Source of the DNA: a bacterium
Lineage (GTDB): Bacteria > Actinomycetota > Acidimicrobiia > Spongiisociales > Spongiisociaceae
NCBI GenBank assembly: GCA_028820935.1
Contig: JAPPHZ010000045.1
Coordinates: 1-64,000 of the forward strand
DNA: 64,000 nucleotides
Direction: 5' to 3'
How positions within the stretch are numbered: position 1 is the first letter of the stretch; each line of letters starts with the position of its first letter. Positions 24,567-33,370 of this stretch are shown in pieces. The position numbers and the translations under genes are program-made. Under the pieces are notes generated by a model. The model did not search any database. It was not told where the DNA came from and saw only the letters and a program-made list of their open reading frames with translations.

Positions 24567-26780
24567 TCACGACTTGAAGAGCCATTCCACCTCGTCCCCC
24601 AGCAGCACCCTCACCTCTTCCCGGATGTCGGGATACCCGTCCAGCCCCGGATCACCATCCACCAGATCGAACGCCTCCCGCCTCGCCGCCGACAACTCCG
24701 CCACATCGGCCAGGATGTCGGCAATCCGCAGGTCCGAGAAGCCCGACTGGCGAGCCCCGAACACCGTGCCGTGGCCGCGGATCCGGAGGTCCTCCTCGGC
24801 CAGCCGGTAACCGTCCGACATGCTCTCCATGGCGCTGATGCGCGCTGCCCCCTCCTTGGTCGTGGGATCGGCCAGCAACACGCACTGCGCCGGTTGGGCG
24901 CCTCGCCCCACCCGGCCCCGCAACTGGTGGAGCTGGCTCAGGCCGAACCGGTCCGCGTCCCTGATGACCATGATGGTCGCGTTGGGCACGTCCACGCCCA
25001 CCTCGATGACGGTCGTGGAGACCAGCACGTCCAGGTCCCCTGACCGGAACCCGTCCATCACACCCCGCTTCTCCTCTGATCGCATCTGGCCGTGGAGGAG
25101 ACCCAGGCGAAGGTCCGGGAACACCCTGCCCAACCGCCGGTACTCGGCGATCGCCGAGGCGGCCTCCACCCGATCGGAGTCCTCGACCAGCGGGCAGACC
25201 ACGAAGGCCTGGCGCCCCTTCTCCACCTCGTCCCGGATGGCCTGGTGGGCCCGCTCCAGGTCCTCGCCCGAGGCGGAAACGGCCCACGTCCTGACGCGCT
25301 TGCGGCCCGCCGGCATCTCGTCGAGGGCGGAGACGTCGAGGGCGCCGTACAGGGTCATCGACAGCGTCCGGGGAATGGGGGTGGCGGTCATGATCAGCAG
25401 ATCGGGATCGGCTCCATGGGCCTTCTCCTTCAGCTTCACCCGTTGGTGAACCCCGAACCGGTGCTGCTCGTCCACCACCGCCGCGCCCAGCCTCGCGAAC
25501 CGCACCCCCTCCTGGATCAGGGCGTGGGTACCGATCACGATATCGACCTCCCCGGCCCCTATGCCCGCGAGCAGACCGGAGCGGCCCGGCCGACCCCGGA
25601 GGTTGGCATCCGCACGGCTTCCGGTGAGGAGCGCCACCTGGATCCGGGGACGATCGGGGTCGTCGTGGGCGGGGTCGAACAGGGACCGGGGACCCGCGGA
25701 GCGCGGCGCCATGCGCGCCTCGGAGAGGAGCCGGGTGACACCCTCGTAGTGCTGCTCGGCCAGCACCTCGGTGGGCGCCATGATGGCTGCCTGGTACCCG
25801 CTCTGGACACCCACCAGCAGCGCCGCCACCGCCACCACGGTCTTGCCCGAACCGACTTCTCCGTGGAGCAGGCGATGCATCGGTACCGGCGCCGCCATGT
25901 CCGCCCCGATCTCGCCGATCACCCGCCGCTGGGCGCCGGTCAGCCGGAACGGCAGGCCATCGATGAAACGCTCTACCAGGTCCGGTTCCGGGTGGATCAG
26001 GTGCGAGATACCGACCGAGTCGCTCTCCTTGCGCTTCCTCGTCAACGCCAGCGCCACCTCATGGCGGAAGAACTCGTCGAACACCAGCCGGCGGCGGGCG
26101 GCGCCCACCTCGGCCAGTGACTCGGGGAAGTGAATGGAGTTGATGGCCTCCTCGCGGGGAACGAGATCATGCCGTTCGATCAGGGCGGCCGGTAGCGGAT
26201 CGAGAATCGGGCGGGACCGCAGCAGAGCGTTGTGGACGGCCAGCCGGAGAACTCCGGTACCGATCGAGCCGATGGTCCGGTAGACCGGGACCACTCGGCC
26301 CACCGCCAGGTTGTCAGGTCCGGAGTCCAAGACGTCGACCGCCGGCGAGTTGATCTGCAACCGGCCGCGGTAGCGGTCGATCCTGCCCGACAGCGCTACC
26401 TCGATCCCCCGGTCGAGGCGCCGGGCTTGGTATTCCTGGTTGAACCACACCGCCTTGATAGACCCCTGGCCATCGGTGACGGTGGCCTCCACGATGGCCA
26501 TCCGCGGGCGCGGACGCCGCACCACCACCCGCTCCACCCTCCCGATGACGGTGGCTTCCGCGCCGACGGCCAGTTCGTCCATGGCCAGCCGGCGGGACCG
26601 GTCGATGTGGCGGCGCGGTGCGTGGAGGAGTAGGTCGGTGACCGACCGTATGCCCGAGCTCTTCAGCGCCGCGGCCCGCTTGCCCCGGATCCACTTGACG
26701 CGTCCCACGTCGACAGCATGCAGGTAGGCGAGGCTCCTGGCGGGTGGGTCCGGGGAGGGTTGGTCGGGCGTGGGCACCAT
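24567..26780 (-). CDS. recG: ATP-dependent DNA helicase RecG
   Basis: RecG remodels stalled forks and branched DNA. An N-terminal wedge/OB domain (IGRVERVVVRRPRPRMAIVEATVTDGQG) is followed by two helicase lobes. These show LHGEVGSGKTVVAVAALLVG (Walker A), VVDEQHRFGVHQR (motif II) and MTATPIPRTLSMTLYG (motif III), then the C-terminal QLRGRVGRG. I chose ATG 26780 (737 residues) because a TATTCT element lies 8 bp before it, the geometry of a leaderless promoter. Earlier in-frame codons would overlap the divergent promoter. It heads the long minus-strand run that ends at cdd. Confidence 0.95.
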   Translation of the reverse strand: MVPTPDQPSPDPPARSLAYLHAVDVGRVKWIRGKRAAALKSSGIRSVTDLLLHAPRRHIDRSRRLAMDELAVGAEATVIGRVERVVVRRPRPRMAIVEATVTDGQGSIKAVWFNQEYQARRLDRGIEVALSGRIDRYRGRLQINSPAVDVLDSGPDNLAVGRVVPVYRTIGSIGTGVLRLAVHNALLRSRPILDPLPAALIERHDLVPREEAINSIHFPESLAEVGAARRRLVFDEFFRHEVALALTRKRKESDSVGISHLIHPEPDLVERFIDGLPFRLTGAQRRVIGEIGADMAAPVPMHRLLHGEVGSGKTVVAVAALLVGVQSGYQAAIMAPTEVLAEQHYEGVTRLLSEARMAPRSAGPRSLFDPAHDDPDRPRIQVALLTGSRADANLRGRPGRSGLLAGIGAGEVDIVIGTHALIQEGVRFARLGAAVVDEQHRFGVHQRVKLKEKAHGADPDLLIMTATPIPRTLSMTLYGALDVSALDEMPAGRKRVRTWAVSASGEDLERAHQAIRDEVEKGRQAFVVCPLVEDSDRVEAASAIAEYRRLGRVFPDLRLGLLHGQMRSEEKRGVMDGFRSGDLDVLVSTTVIEVGVDVPNATIMVIRDADRFGLSQLHQLRGRVGRGAQPAQCVLLADPTTKEGAARISAMESMSDGYRLAEEDLRIRGHGTVFGARQSGFSDLRIADILADVAELSAARREAFDLVDGDPGLDGYPDIREEVRVLLGDEVEWLFKS

Positions 26781-26788
26781 GCCGGCCA

Positions 26789-26794
26789 AGAATA
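26789..26794 (-). promoter_or_regulatory. Probable leaderless -10 (TATTCT) for recG
   Basis: On the minus strand TATTCT ends 8 bp before the recG ATG at 26780, with no Shine-Dalgarno between. The divergent gene on the plus strand has the same 8-bp geometry 51 bp away. Confidence 0.5.
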
Positions 26795-26844
26795 CGGCAC
26801 GGAGCGCCCATGCCCCACCTGCCGGGCACTCCGGTGCGGCCGGG

Positions 26845-26850
26845 TAGAAT
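26845..26850 (+). promoter_or_regulatory. Probable leaderless -10 (TAGAAT) for the cold-shock-like gene
   Basis: TAGAAT is 8 bp before the ATG at 26859 and no Shine-Dalgarno fits between them. An identical TAGAAT-N8-start arrangement precedes sucC at 56113-56118. Confidence 0.5.
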
Positions 26851-26858
26851 CCCGAACC

Positions 26859-27071
26859 ATGCAAGGCGTGGTAAAGATCTACGACCCGAACACCGGCTCC
26901 GGGGTGGTGGTCCTGGACCACGATCGCAGCGAGGTCTATCTCCGGGCCGGGTCGCTGGCGGGAAGCGTCTTCCGCTTGCTCCGGCAGGGCCAGCGGATCA
27001 TCTTCGACCTCGAGGAGTCGGACGGTCTACGATTCGTCCACTCCGTGCGGATGGGCTCGGACGGAAGATAG
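26859..27071 (+). CDS. Small cold-shock-domain-like protein
   Basis: The 70-residue product looks like a diverged cold-shock domain. It opens with MQGVVKIYDPNTGSGVVVLDHDRSEVYL, which parallels the G-x-V-K-x-[FY]...GxGF start and the RNP region of Csp proteins, and continues with GSVFRLLRQGQRIIFDLEE, matching the LxxGQxVxFxVE strand. The aromatic RNP1 residues are largely missing, so RNA binding may be weak or different. An upstream in-frame ATG at 26718 exists but would run through the recG start; the leaderless element supports 26859. Confidence 0.72.
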   Translation: MQGVVKIYDPNTGSGVVVLDHDRSEVYLRAGSLAGSVFRLLRQGQRIIFDLEESDGLRFVHSVRMGSDGR

Positions 27072-27099
27072 GCCCCTATCCGGGCGCGCTCCGACTCGG

Positions 27100-27105
27100 T
27101 ATAGT
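27100..27105 (+). promoter_or_regulatory. Candidate -10 element (TATAGT)
   Basis: TATAGT lies 27 bp before the GTG at 27133, with the Shine-Dalgarno GAGAGGAG in between. No convincing -35 hexamer is visible at 17 bp. Confidence 0.45.
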
Positions 27106-27132
27106 CCGTACCCCAAGACCGAGAGGAGAACC

Positions 27133-27366
27133 GTGGTCGAGGCATACGTCCTCATCCAGACCGAAGTCGGCAAGGCCAAGCAGGTCGTGGAGGAAGTCCG
27201 CTTGATCGATGGCGTGTCCCAGGCCGACGACGTCACCGGACCGTACGACATCGTCGTCAGGGCCGGAGCGGAAGATGTGGATGGGCTGGGGAGGCTGGTG
27301 GTTGCCCGGATCCAGTCGATCCCCGGAATCACCCGGACCCTCACCTGCCCGGTCATAAACCTATAG
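27133..27366 (+). CDS. Stand-alone Lrp/AsnC ligand-binding (RAM) domain protein
   Basis: The 77 residues form only the RAM/effector domain of Lrp/AsnC regulators (MVEAYVLIQTEVGKAKQVVEEVRLIDGVSQADDVTGPYDIVVRAGAEDV, ending in TLTCPVI); there is no helix-turn-helix. Such proteins form ring-shaped oligomers that bind amino acids and may modulate partner regulators or enzymes; the partner here is unknown. The start is GTG 27133 after GAGAGGAG. The TAG stop (27364-27366) is the edge of a heptamer-type repeat shared with the convergent ddl gene. Confidence 0.88.
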   Translation: MVEAYVLIQTEVGKAKQVVEEVRLIDGVSQADDVTGPYDIVVRAGAEDVDGLGRLVVARIQSIPGITRTLTCPVINL

Positions 27367-27407
27367 TCGCTAGTTTGTAGCTGCTAGTTATCACTAACTA
27401 GTGATTA
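27364..27407. repeat. CTAG heptamer-family repeat, copy 3 (degenerate, with dyad)
   Basis: Between the convergent stops of the RAM gene (TAG 27364-27366) and ddl (TAA, 27405-27407 on the minus strand), the plus strand reads degenerate CTAGTTTG/CTAGTTA units, then units in the opposite orientation. ATCACTA-AC-TAGTGAT (390-405 of this kilobase, i.e. 27390-27405) is a perfect dyad with 7-bp arms and could form a hairpin in both transcripts. Confidence 0.85.
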
Positions 27408-28481
27408 ACCCAGCTTCTTGGAGATGGCGGCCGCTCCCCGCAAGGCCGTTCCATCAGCCCCGGCCACCGAGAACCGGCGAGGGGCTGCGGCCTCCAACTC
27501 GGCAACCATGTCCACGACCAGTTGCCGGCGGCTGATGGGAGGGTCCACCCACAGGTAGAGCGAGAGGCTGCCGGGGATGGTGTTCACCTCGTTGATCCAC
27601 AGTTCGCCGCCCCTCTCCAGGAAGTCGATCCGGGCCATCGACCGGATCCCCGTCAACTCGGTGACACGGCGGGCCATCGACCGTATCCGCTCCTCGACCT
27701 CGCCGGGAAGGCTCGCCGGCAACTCGCGGGCCGACCCCTCGATGCCTCCTCCCGACAGGTACTTCTCGCGGTAGTCGTAGAACTGCTCGCTGACCGGCGC
27801 CTCGATGGCGGACAGTTCCAGCCGCGGATAGGTCCGCACGGCAACGTTGAGATCCCGCCCACCCTCGAGGTAGGGCTCGATCACGGCTCCCCGGTCCAGG
27901 TGCGGCGACGACCGGAGCAGCGCGACCGCCGTCTCGTAGTCGCTCACCACCTCGATACCGATCGACGACCCGCCGAAGCGGGGTTTCACGATGTAGGGGG
28001 GAGGGAAGCCGGGAGGGCCGCCGGTATTCACCGGGACCCGGGGCAGGCTGGGAAACCCCGATGCTGCCATCAAGGCCCCGAAGGTCAGCTTGTCCATCAA
28101 CAGGTTGGAGGCCGACGCGTCCGGCCCCGAGTAGCGGATGCCGGCCAGGTCCATGGCGCTCTGCAGGGTTCCGTCCTCGCCCGGGCCACCGTGACAGCAC
28201 ACCAGCACCGTGTCCACCTCCAGGCGGCGCCGCTTCAGGAACCATCCGGCCTGTGGGCGAGCCTCGAAGCGCAACTCCCGGGCCTTCGGAGGGATCCCGG
28301 CCGCGTAGTCATCGGCCTCGCCGTCCGCGGCCACCATGTACCAGGCACCCGTCTTCGACCAGTAGAGGACCAGGGGGTCGGTCCCGGCCTCCGCCAGGAG
28401 CCGGGCAGCCTGCAGCCCGGTCAGCACGCTGATGTCGTGCTCGGGCGACGGACCACCGAAAGCCACCGCCGGCTTGGCCAT
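27405..28481 (-). CDS. ddl: D-alanine--D-alanine ligase
   Basis: It joins two D-Ala for peptidoglycan precursor synthesis. An ATP-grasp fold is clear: N-terminal FGGPSPEHDISVLTG, central PPYIVKPRFGGSSIGIEVV (about residue 180) and EPYLEGGRDLNVAV, and C-terminal INEVNTIPGSLSLYLW with metal and substrate residues. ATG 28481 is preceded by GGAGG at 8 bp, giving 358 residues; the frame stays open far upstream but without homology. Its TAA stop adjoins a heptamer-type repeat. The 207-bp gap to the divergent aminotransferase holds only promoter-type sequence (TATCAT at 28626-28631). Confidence 0.94.
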   Translation of the reverse strand: MAKPAVAFGGPSPEHDISVLTGLQAARLLAEAGTDPLVLYWSKTGAWYMVAADGEADDYAAGIPPKARELRFEARPQAGWFLKRRRLEVDTVLVCCHGGPGEDGTLQSAMDLAGIRYSGPDASASNLLMDKLTFGALMAASGFPSLPRVPVNTGGPPGFPPPYIVKPRFGGSSIGIEVVSDYETAVALLRSSPHLDRGAVIEPYLEGGRDLNVAVRTYPRLELSAIEAPVSEQFYDYREKYLSGGGIEGSARELPASLPGEVEERIRSMARRVTELTGIRSMARIDFLERGGELWINEVNTIPGSLSLYLWVDPPISRRQLVVDMVAELEAAAPRRFSVAGADGTALRGAAAISKKLG

Positions 28482-28688
28482 CGCCTTCACCTCCAGGATC
28501 GTGAAATGCCGTCGCCCTCCCAGCCGGGCAGGACCGTCCAAGGCTAGTAACGGCCATCGGTCGTGAGACACCGGGCGGATCGCGGTCCCCCGGAGATGGT
28601 TCCGTGCGGCAACCAGGAGTCTCGCTATCATTCCCGGCGGCCCTGCTACAGGGCATGATCGACCCAGCGACCGTCGGGGGGCGTACCC

Positions 28689-29948
28689 ATGGCTACCAAG
28701 TTCTGGCATCCGTTCGCGGACATGCGGGCAGTGCTGCGCAGCGAGCTGGTGATAGCGCGCGGCGACGGGTGCTACGTGTGGGACGACTCGGGGAAGCGGT
28801 ACCTCGATGCCGCCGCCAGCCTGTGGTATTGCAATATCGGGCACGGACGCTCCGAGATCGCAGCCGCGGTGGCCGACCAGATGCGCACCCTCGAGGCCTA
28901 CTCGACCTTCGGAGACCTCACCTCGCCACCGGTGAACGAGCTGACCGACCGTCTCTCGATGATCGCGCCGGTTCCGGACAGCGTGAGCTTTCTCACCAGT
29001 GGCGGTTCCGACTCCGTGGACACCGCCGTCAAGCTGGCGCGCCGCTACCACACCGCCATGGGCCGGCCCGAACGGACCTTCGTGCTCAGCCGGTCGCGCG
29101 CCTATCACGGGATGCACACCGCCGGCACCAGCATCGCCGGTATATCCGCCAACAATGACGGCTACGGCAAGTTGCTGACCGACACAGCCCTGGTGGAGTG
29201 GGATTCGCACGACTCCCTCCTGGACGTCATCGAACGGATCGGCGCCGAACGTATCGCCGCATTCATCTGCGAGCCGATCATCGGGGCGGGCGGCGTCCTC
29301 GCTCCCCCGCCCGGCTACCTCGAGAAGGTCCGGGGCATCTGCCGGGACACCGGCATCCTGTTCATCGCTGATGAAGTCATAACCGGCTTCGGGCGCACGG
29401 GGATGTGGTTTGCCAGCCAGCGCTGGAACCTGGAGCCCGACCTGGTCACGTGTGCCAAGGGCATCACCTCGGGCTACCTTCCGCTGGGCGCGGTGATCGC
29501 GGCGCCCCACGTGGCCGAGCCGTGGTTCGAGGGAGACGCCGGCCTGTGGCGCCACGGCTACACCTACACGGGACATACCACCGTGGCGGCAGCCGCCATC
29601 GCCAACCTCGGAATAATCCAGCGGGAGAACCTGCTGGCGGAGGCGAGCCGGCTGGAGGCGCAGCTGGCGGCCGGGCTGGGCCCGCTGGCCGCGCACGATC
29701 TCGTCAGCGAGGTGAGGTGCGGCGTCGGTGCTCTGGCAGCCGTCCAGCTGGCGCCCGAGGCGACCGCCGAGAACCCGCAGCTACCGGATCAGATGAACGG
29801 CGCCCTGCGCAAGCACGGGGTCCTGAGCAGGATCCTGTTCGGCAACGCCGTACAGATCTCGCCGCCCTTCGTGATGACGGAGAGCCAGGTGACGGACCTG
29901 GCCGATGCGCTGCGTGCGAGTCTCGACGAGCTAGTTGCTAGTTATTAG
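28689..29948 (+). CDS. Class III pyridoxal-phosphate aminotransferase
   Basis: This is a 419-residue omega-aminotransferase-like enzyme. The N-terminus KFWHPFADMRA, LTSGGSDSVDTAVKLARRYH (PLP phosphate binding, about residue 100), SRAYHGMH, FIADEVITGFGRTG (about 220) and CAKGITSGYLPLGAV, containing the Schiff-base Lys (about 258), are visible. The substrate is unclear; beta-alanine or polyamine type are options. The final codons (LVASY) and the TAG stop are encoded by the heptamer repeat, so the C-terminus is partly repeat-derived. Confidence 0.88.
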   Translation: MATKFWHPFADMRAVLRSELVIARGDGCYVWDDSGKRYLDAAASLWYCNIGHGRSEIAAAVADQMRTLEAYSTFGDLTSPPVNELTDRLSMIAPVPDSVSFLTSGGSDSVDTAVKLARRYHTAMGRPERTFVLSRSRAYHGMHTAGTSIAGISANNDGYGKLLTDTALVEWDSHDSLLDVIERIGAERIAAFICEPIIGAGGVLAPPPGYLEKVRGICRDTGILFIADEVITGFGRTGMWFASQRWNLEPDLVTCAKGITSGYLPLGAVIAAPHVAEPWFEGDAGLWRHGYTYTGHTTVAAAAIANLGIIQRENLLAEASRLEAQLAAGLGPLAAHDLVSEVRCGVGALAAVQLAPEATAENPQLPDQMNGALRKHGVLSRILFGNAVQISPPFVMTESQVTDLADALRASLDELVASY

Positions 29949-29995
29949 TTATATATAGAAGCTAGAAACTAGCAATCAGAGACTAGAAACTAGAT
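29931..29995. repeat. CTAG heptamer-family repeat, copy 4, spanning two convergent stops
   Basis: The left half reads CTAGTTGCTAGTTATTAG and contains the last five sense codons and TAG (29946-29948) of the aminotransferase. The right half, on the minus strand, reads CTAGTTTCTAG and encodes the last residues (SSF) and TAG (29983-29985) of the EamA gene. The centre ATATATAG is AT-only for nine bases. Both genes therefore end inside one repeat element. Confidence 0.92.
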
Positions 29996-30867
29996 ATGGT
30001 TACCAGCCCGAGGACGGTCAAGACAGCGCCGGCCACAACCTTGCTGGTCAGTTTCTCCAGGTCCCTCAGGAACAGCGCCGAGAACAACACCACCATCAGG
30101 GGCTGGGACATGATGATCGGACCTACCACCGACACGTCTCCGGACTCCAGCGCCCGGAAAACCGCCAGCACGCCCAGGCCGGCCAGGAGCCCGGTGGGTA
30201 TGAACCACTGCCACCCGGGTTCCAGGCTGACCGTGGCGCGTATGCGGGGCGCCAGCGCCAGGATCACGACCCAGAGCAAGATGATCGTGATGGTCCCGCT
30301 CACCGCGCCGAAGGCGGGATGGGGTGTCTCTTCCAGGCCCAGCTTGCGCAGCAGATCCGAGGCCGCGAACGAGATTCCCCCAAGTACCGGTAGGAGATAG
30401 GCCCACCGCCGGCCCTTGACGGGCTTCCGGAGGCCACCGGCCCCGCCGGCGGCAGGCTGTCCCCTCACCAGCACCGTGATGCCTGCCGCTATGGCCACTG
30501 CTCCGGCGACGCGCCAGACAGTCACCGGCTCGGCCAGCACGATCCATCCCCCCACCAGGGCCAGCGCCGGGTAGGTGGCGGTCTGGAGGGGCGTGGCGGT
30601 GGATGGCCCGATCAGCCTGACCGCGAAGATGAAGGCCGTCCTGCCCACCCCCTCTCCCACGATCCCTCCGACCACGAAGAACAGGATCGCCCGGAGCGTC
30701 AGGCCGGTCGGGGGATCGGCCAGGGTCAAGGCGCCGGTCACGAGGGCTCCGACCGGCAGCGACACCATCAGGCCGGTCATAAGGCTGTTGTTACGAAAAC
30801 CCCGGGTGACCGTGATGGCGAGGGCCGAGAAGCTCGCCGCCGCCAGCAGCGCGAAGACTACCGGCAC
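29983..30867 (-). CDS. EamA/DMT-family permease
   Basis: It is a 294-residue hydrophobic protein with about ten membrane helices in two EamA repeats (residues about 5-135 and 150-290). PSTATPLQTATYPALALVGGWIVLAEP and SVVGPIIMSQPLMVVLFSALFLRDLE are the matching ends of the two halves. Family members move amino acids, sugars or nucleotides; no substrate can be assigned. Its last codons and stop fall in the heptamer repeat. It lies 79 bp downstream of ppsA on the same strand. Confidence 0.87.
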   Translation of the reverse strand: MPVVFALLAAASFSALAITVTRGFRNNSLMTGLMVSLPVGALVTGALTLADPPTGLTLRAILFFVVGGIVGEGVGRTAFIFAVRLIGPSTATPLQTATYPALALVGGWIVLAEPVTVWRVAGAVAIAAGITVLVRGQPAAGGAGGLRKPVKGRRWAYLLPVLGGISFAASDLLRKLGLEETPHPAFGAVSGTITIILLWVVILALAPRIRATVSLEPGWQWFIPTGLLAGLGVLAVFRALESGDVSVVGPIIMSQPLMVVLFSALFLRDLEKLTSKVVAGAVLTVLGLVTISSF

Positions 30868-30946
30868 GACCGGTCAGCAAACGGCGCGGTTGTGCAACCC
30901 GGGCATCCGGATGATCCTTCGGGCACCAGGGATGCCGCGCACGACC

Positions 30947-33304
30947 TCATGCCTCCTGGCCGGACAGGTACATCCAGGTCTCGACAACCGTGTCGGGATT
31001 CAACGAGACGCTCTCCAGCCCGACTTCCACCAGCCACGCCGCGAAGTCCGGATAGTCGGAGGGGCCCTGGCCGCAGATTCCTATGTACTTGCCGGCATCG
31101 CGGCACGCCTCGACCGCCAACCGGATCAACTCCTTGACAGCCGGGTTACGCTCGTCGAACAGGCCGGCTACCAGGGCGGAGTCGCGATCCAATGCCAGGG
31201 AGAGCTGGGCCAGGTCGTTCGACCCGATCGAGAAGCCATCGAAGAACTCCAGGAACTCCGAGGCGAGCAGGGCGTTGGAGGGTATCTCGCACATCATGAT
31301 GATCCTCAGCCCGTCCTGCCCGCGATGCAGGCCGTTGCGAGCCAACACCTCCACCACGCTGGACGCCTCCTCGACGGTCCGCACGAACGGGACCATGACC
31401 TCGATGTTGTCGAGACCCAGCTCGTTCCGTACCCGCCGCAGCGCCTCGCACTCGAGCGCGAACACATCGGCGAACTCCGAGGAGCGGTACCGGGAAGCTC
31501 CCCGGAACCCGAGCATCGGGTTCTCCTCGGTCGGCTCGTACCGGCTCCCGCCCAGCAAGTGGGCGTACTCGTTCGACTTGAAGTCGGACAGGCGCACGAT
31601 CACCGGCTTGGGGTGGAAGCCGAGAGCCAGCGTTGCGATCCCCTCCACCAGCTTGGTGATGAAGAACGACCGGGGGTTCTCGTATCCGGCGATGCGCTCC
31701 TCGATGCCCTCCCGCACGTCATCAGGAACGTCCGGGTAGTCGAGCAAGGCCTTCGGGTGAACCCCGATGGCATTGTTGATGATGAACTCCATCCTGGCCA
31801 GGCCCACGCCGTGATTGGGAATCCGGCTGAATCCGAAGGCTCGGGAGGGGTTCCCGACGTTCATCATCACCTTGGTGGGCGGATCCGGCATGCGATCCAG
31901 TTGAACCACCTCGGTCCGGAACGGTACGGCTCCTTCGTAGACCCTCCCGATCTCACCCTGCGCGCACGAGACCGTGACCTCGGCGCCATCCTCCAGCCGC
32001 CGGGTGGCGTTCCCCGACCCCACCACGGCCGGAACTCCCAGCTCCCTAGCGATTATGGCGGCATGGCAGGTGCGGCCGCCACGGTTGGTGACGATCGCCG
32101 CGGCGCGCTGCATCACGGGTTCCCAGTCCGGATCCGTCATGTCCGCGACCAGGACATCACCCTCTTCGACCCGGTTCATGTCCCGGGGAGAGTGGACGAC
32201 CCTCACCGTGCCGGCGCCGATCCGCTGGCCCACGCTGCGGCCTGTCACCAGAACGGCGCCGCTCCCATCCAGCCGGAACCGGGTGAGTATCGCCTGGCTC
32301 TCCCGGCTCCGCACTGTTTCCGGACGAGCCTGGACGATGTAGAGGCGACCGTCGTCGGTGTCCTTCGCCCATTCGATGTCCATCGGGCGTCCGTAGTAGT
32401 CCTCGATGGCCACCGCCTGGCGGGCCAATTCCTCTATCTCCGGGTCGCTGAGGCAGAACCGGCGCTGGTCGGCCAGCGGCACGTCCTCCACCTCGACCTC
32501 GGATCCCCCCAACTCGCCGAACACCATCTGCTGCGTCTTGGTTCCGAGCGTCCGGGAGATCACCGCCGGGCGGCCGGCGGCCAGGTTCCGCTTGGCCACG
32601 TAGAACTCGTCGGGGTTGATGCCTCCCTGGACCAGGAGTTCACCCAACCCGTAGGCGCCGGTGATGAACACCACCCCGTCGAACCCGCTCTCTGTGTCGA
32701 TGGTGAACACGACCCCGGACGCGGCACTGCGCACCATCCTCTGCACGCCCGCGGAGATGGCGACCCCGCCCTCGTCGTACCCGCTCCGGATCCGGTAGCT
32801 GAGCGCCCGGTGGCTGAAGAGGGAGGCGAAGACATCCCGGACCGCCCGGACCACCCGGTCGGCGCCCTGCACGCCGAGGTAGGTGTCCTGCAGGCCGGCG
32901 AAGGAGGCGTCCGGCAGGTCCTCGGCGGTGGCCGACGAGCGTACCGCCACGACCGACCCGCCCGGCTCGGCGCCCAGGCTTTCGTAGGCAGCGCCGATCT
33001 CGTCTATCAGCCGTTCGGGAACCGGCGCGCCCGCCACCCACCGCCGGATGTCCTCTCCGGCATCGCGCAACGCGGCCGGATCATCCCTGCCGGCCTCGAG
33101 CAGGCGCCGGTCGACGCGGGCCTGCAGTCCCGACTCGCCCATGAACAGCCGGAACGCGTCCACGGTGGTGGCGAAGCCGTTGGGCACGATCACGCCCAAC
33201 GAACCCAGATTGGAGTACATCTCCCCGAGCGAGGCGTTCTTGCCTCCCACGAGTGGAACGTCCCTCAGAGAGACATCCCCGAACCACCTGATCAGACCCG
33301 GCAT
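30947..33304 (-). CDS. ppsA: Phosphoenolpyruvate synthase (pyruvate, water dikinase)
   Basis: It converts pyruvate, ATP and water to PEP, AMP and phosphate, the entry to gluconeogenesis. The 785-residue protein has the N-terminal ATP-binding domain ([36 protein letters not shown]), the swivelling domain with phospho-His in [23 protein letters not shown] (about residue 410), and the TIM-barrel PEP domain with [22 protein letters not shown] and a C-terminal [17 protein letters not shown] precedes the ATG, and TATGAT (33334-33339, minus) is a possible -10. Confidence 0.95.
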   Translation of the reverse strand: MPGLIRWFGDVSLRDVPLVGGKNASLGEMYSNLGSLGVIVPNGFATTVDAFRLFMGESGLQARVDRRLLEAGRDDPAALRDAGEDIRRWVAGAPVPERLIDEIGAAYESLGAEPGGSVVAVRSSATAEDLPDASFAGLQDTYLGVQGADRVVRAVRDVFASLFSHRALSYRIRSGYDEGGVAISAGVQRMVRSAASGVVFTIDTESGFDGVVFITGAYGLGELLVQGGINPDEFYVAKRNLAAGRPAVISRTLGTKTQQMVFGELGGSEVEVEDVPLADQRRFCLSDPEIEELARQAVAIEDYYGRPMDIEWAKDTDDGRLYIVQARPETVRSRESQAILTRFRLDGSGAVLVTGRSVGQRIGAGTVRVVHSPRDMNRVEEGDVLVADMTDPDWEPVMQRAAAIVTNRGGRTCHAAIIARELGVPAVVGSGNATRRLEDGAEVTVSCAQGEIGRVYEGAVPFRTEVVQLDRMPDPPTKVMMNVGNPSRAFGFSRIPNHGVGLARMEFIINNAIGVHPKALLDYPDVPDDVREGIEERIAGYENPRSFFITKLVEGIATLALGFHPKPVIVRLSDFKSNEYAHLLGGSRYEPTEENPMLGFRGASRYRSSEFADVFALECEALRRVRNELGLDNIEVMVPFVRTVEEASSVVEVLARNGLHRGQDGLRIIMMCEIPSNALLASEFLEFFDGFSIGSNDLAQLSLALDRDSALVAGLFDERNPAVKELIRLAVEACRDAGKYIGICGQGPSDYPDFAAWLVEVGLESVSLNPDTVVETWMYLSGQEA

Positions 33305-33370
33305 CCACCGCCTCCCAAGGTCGCGGGCTGTCCATCATAGGATCGGTGGACCCGGCCTCCGGTCAGCTGC

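Noticed and set aside
28482-29696. A 405-residue N-terminal extension of ddl
   Set aside because: The extension is antisense to the aminotransferase and has no homology, while ATG 28481 has a good Shine-Dalgarno and starts the family N-terminus.
30575-33340. A 921-residue open frame on the plus strand
   Set aside because: It lies antisense to ppsA and the EamA gene, has no recognisable domain, and its composition (His, Pro, Arg, Gly rich) is that of a shadow of high-GC third positions.
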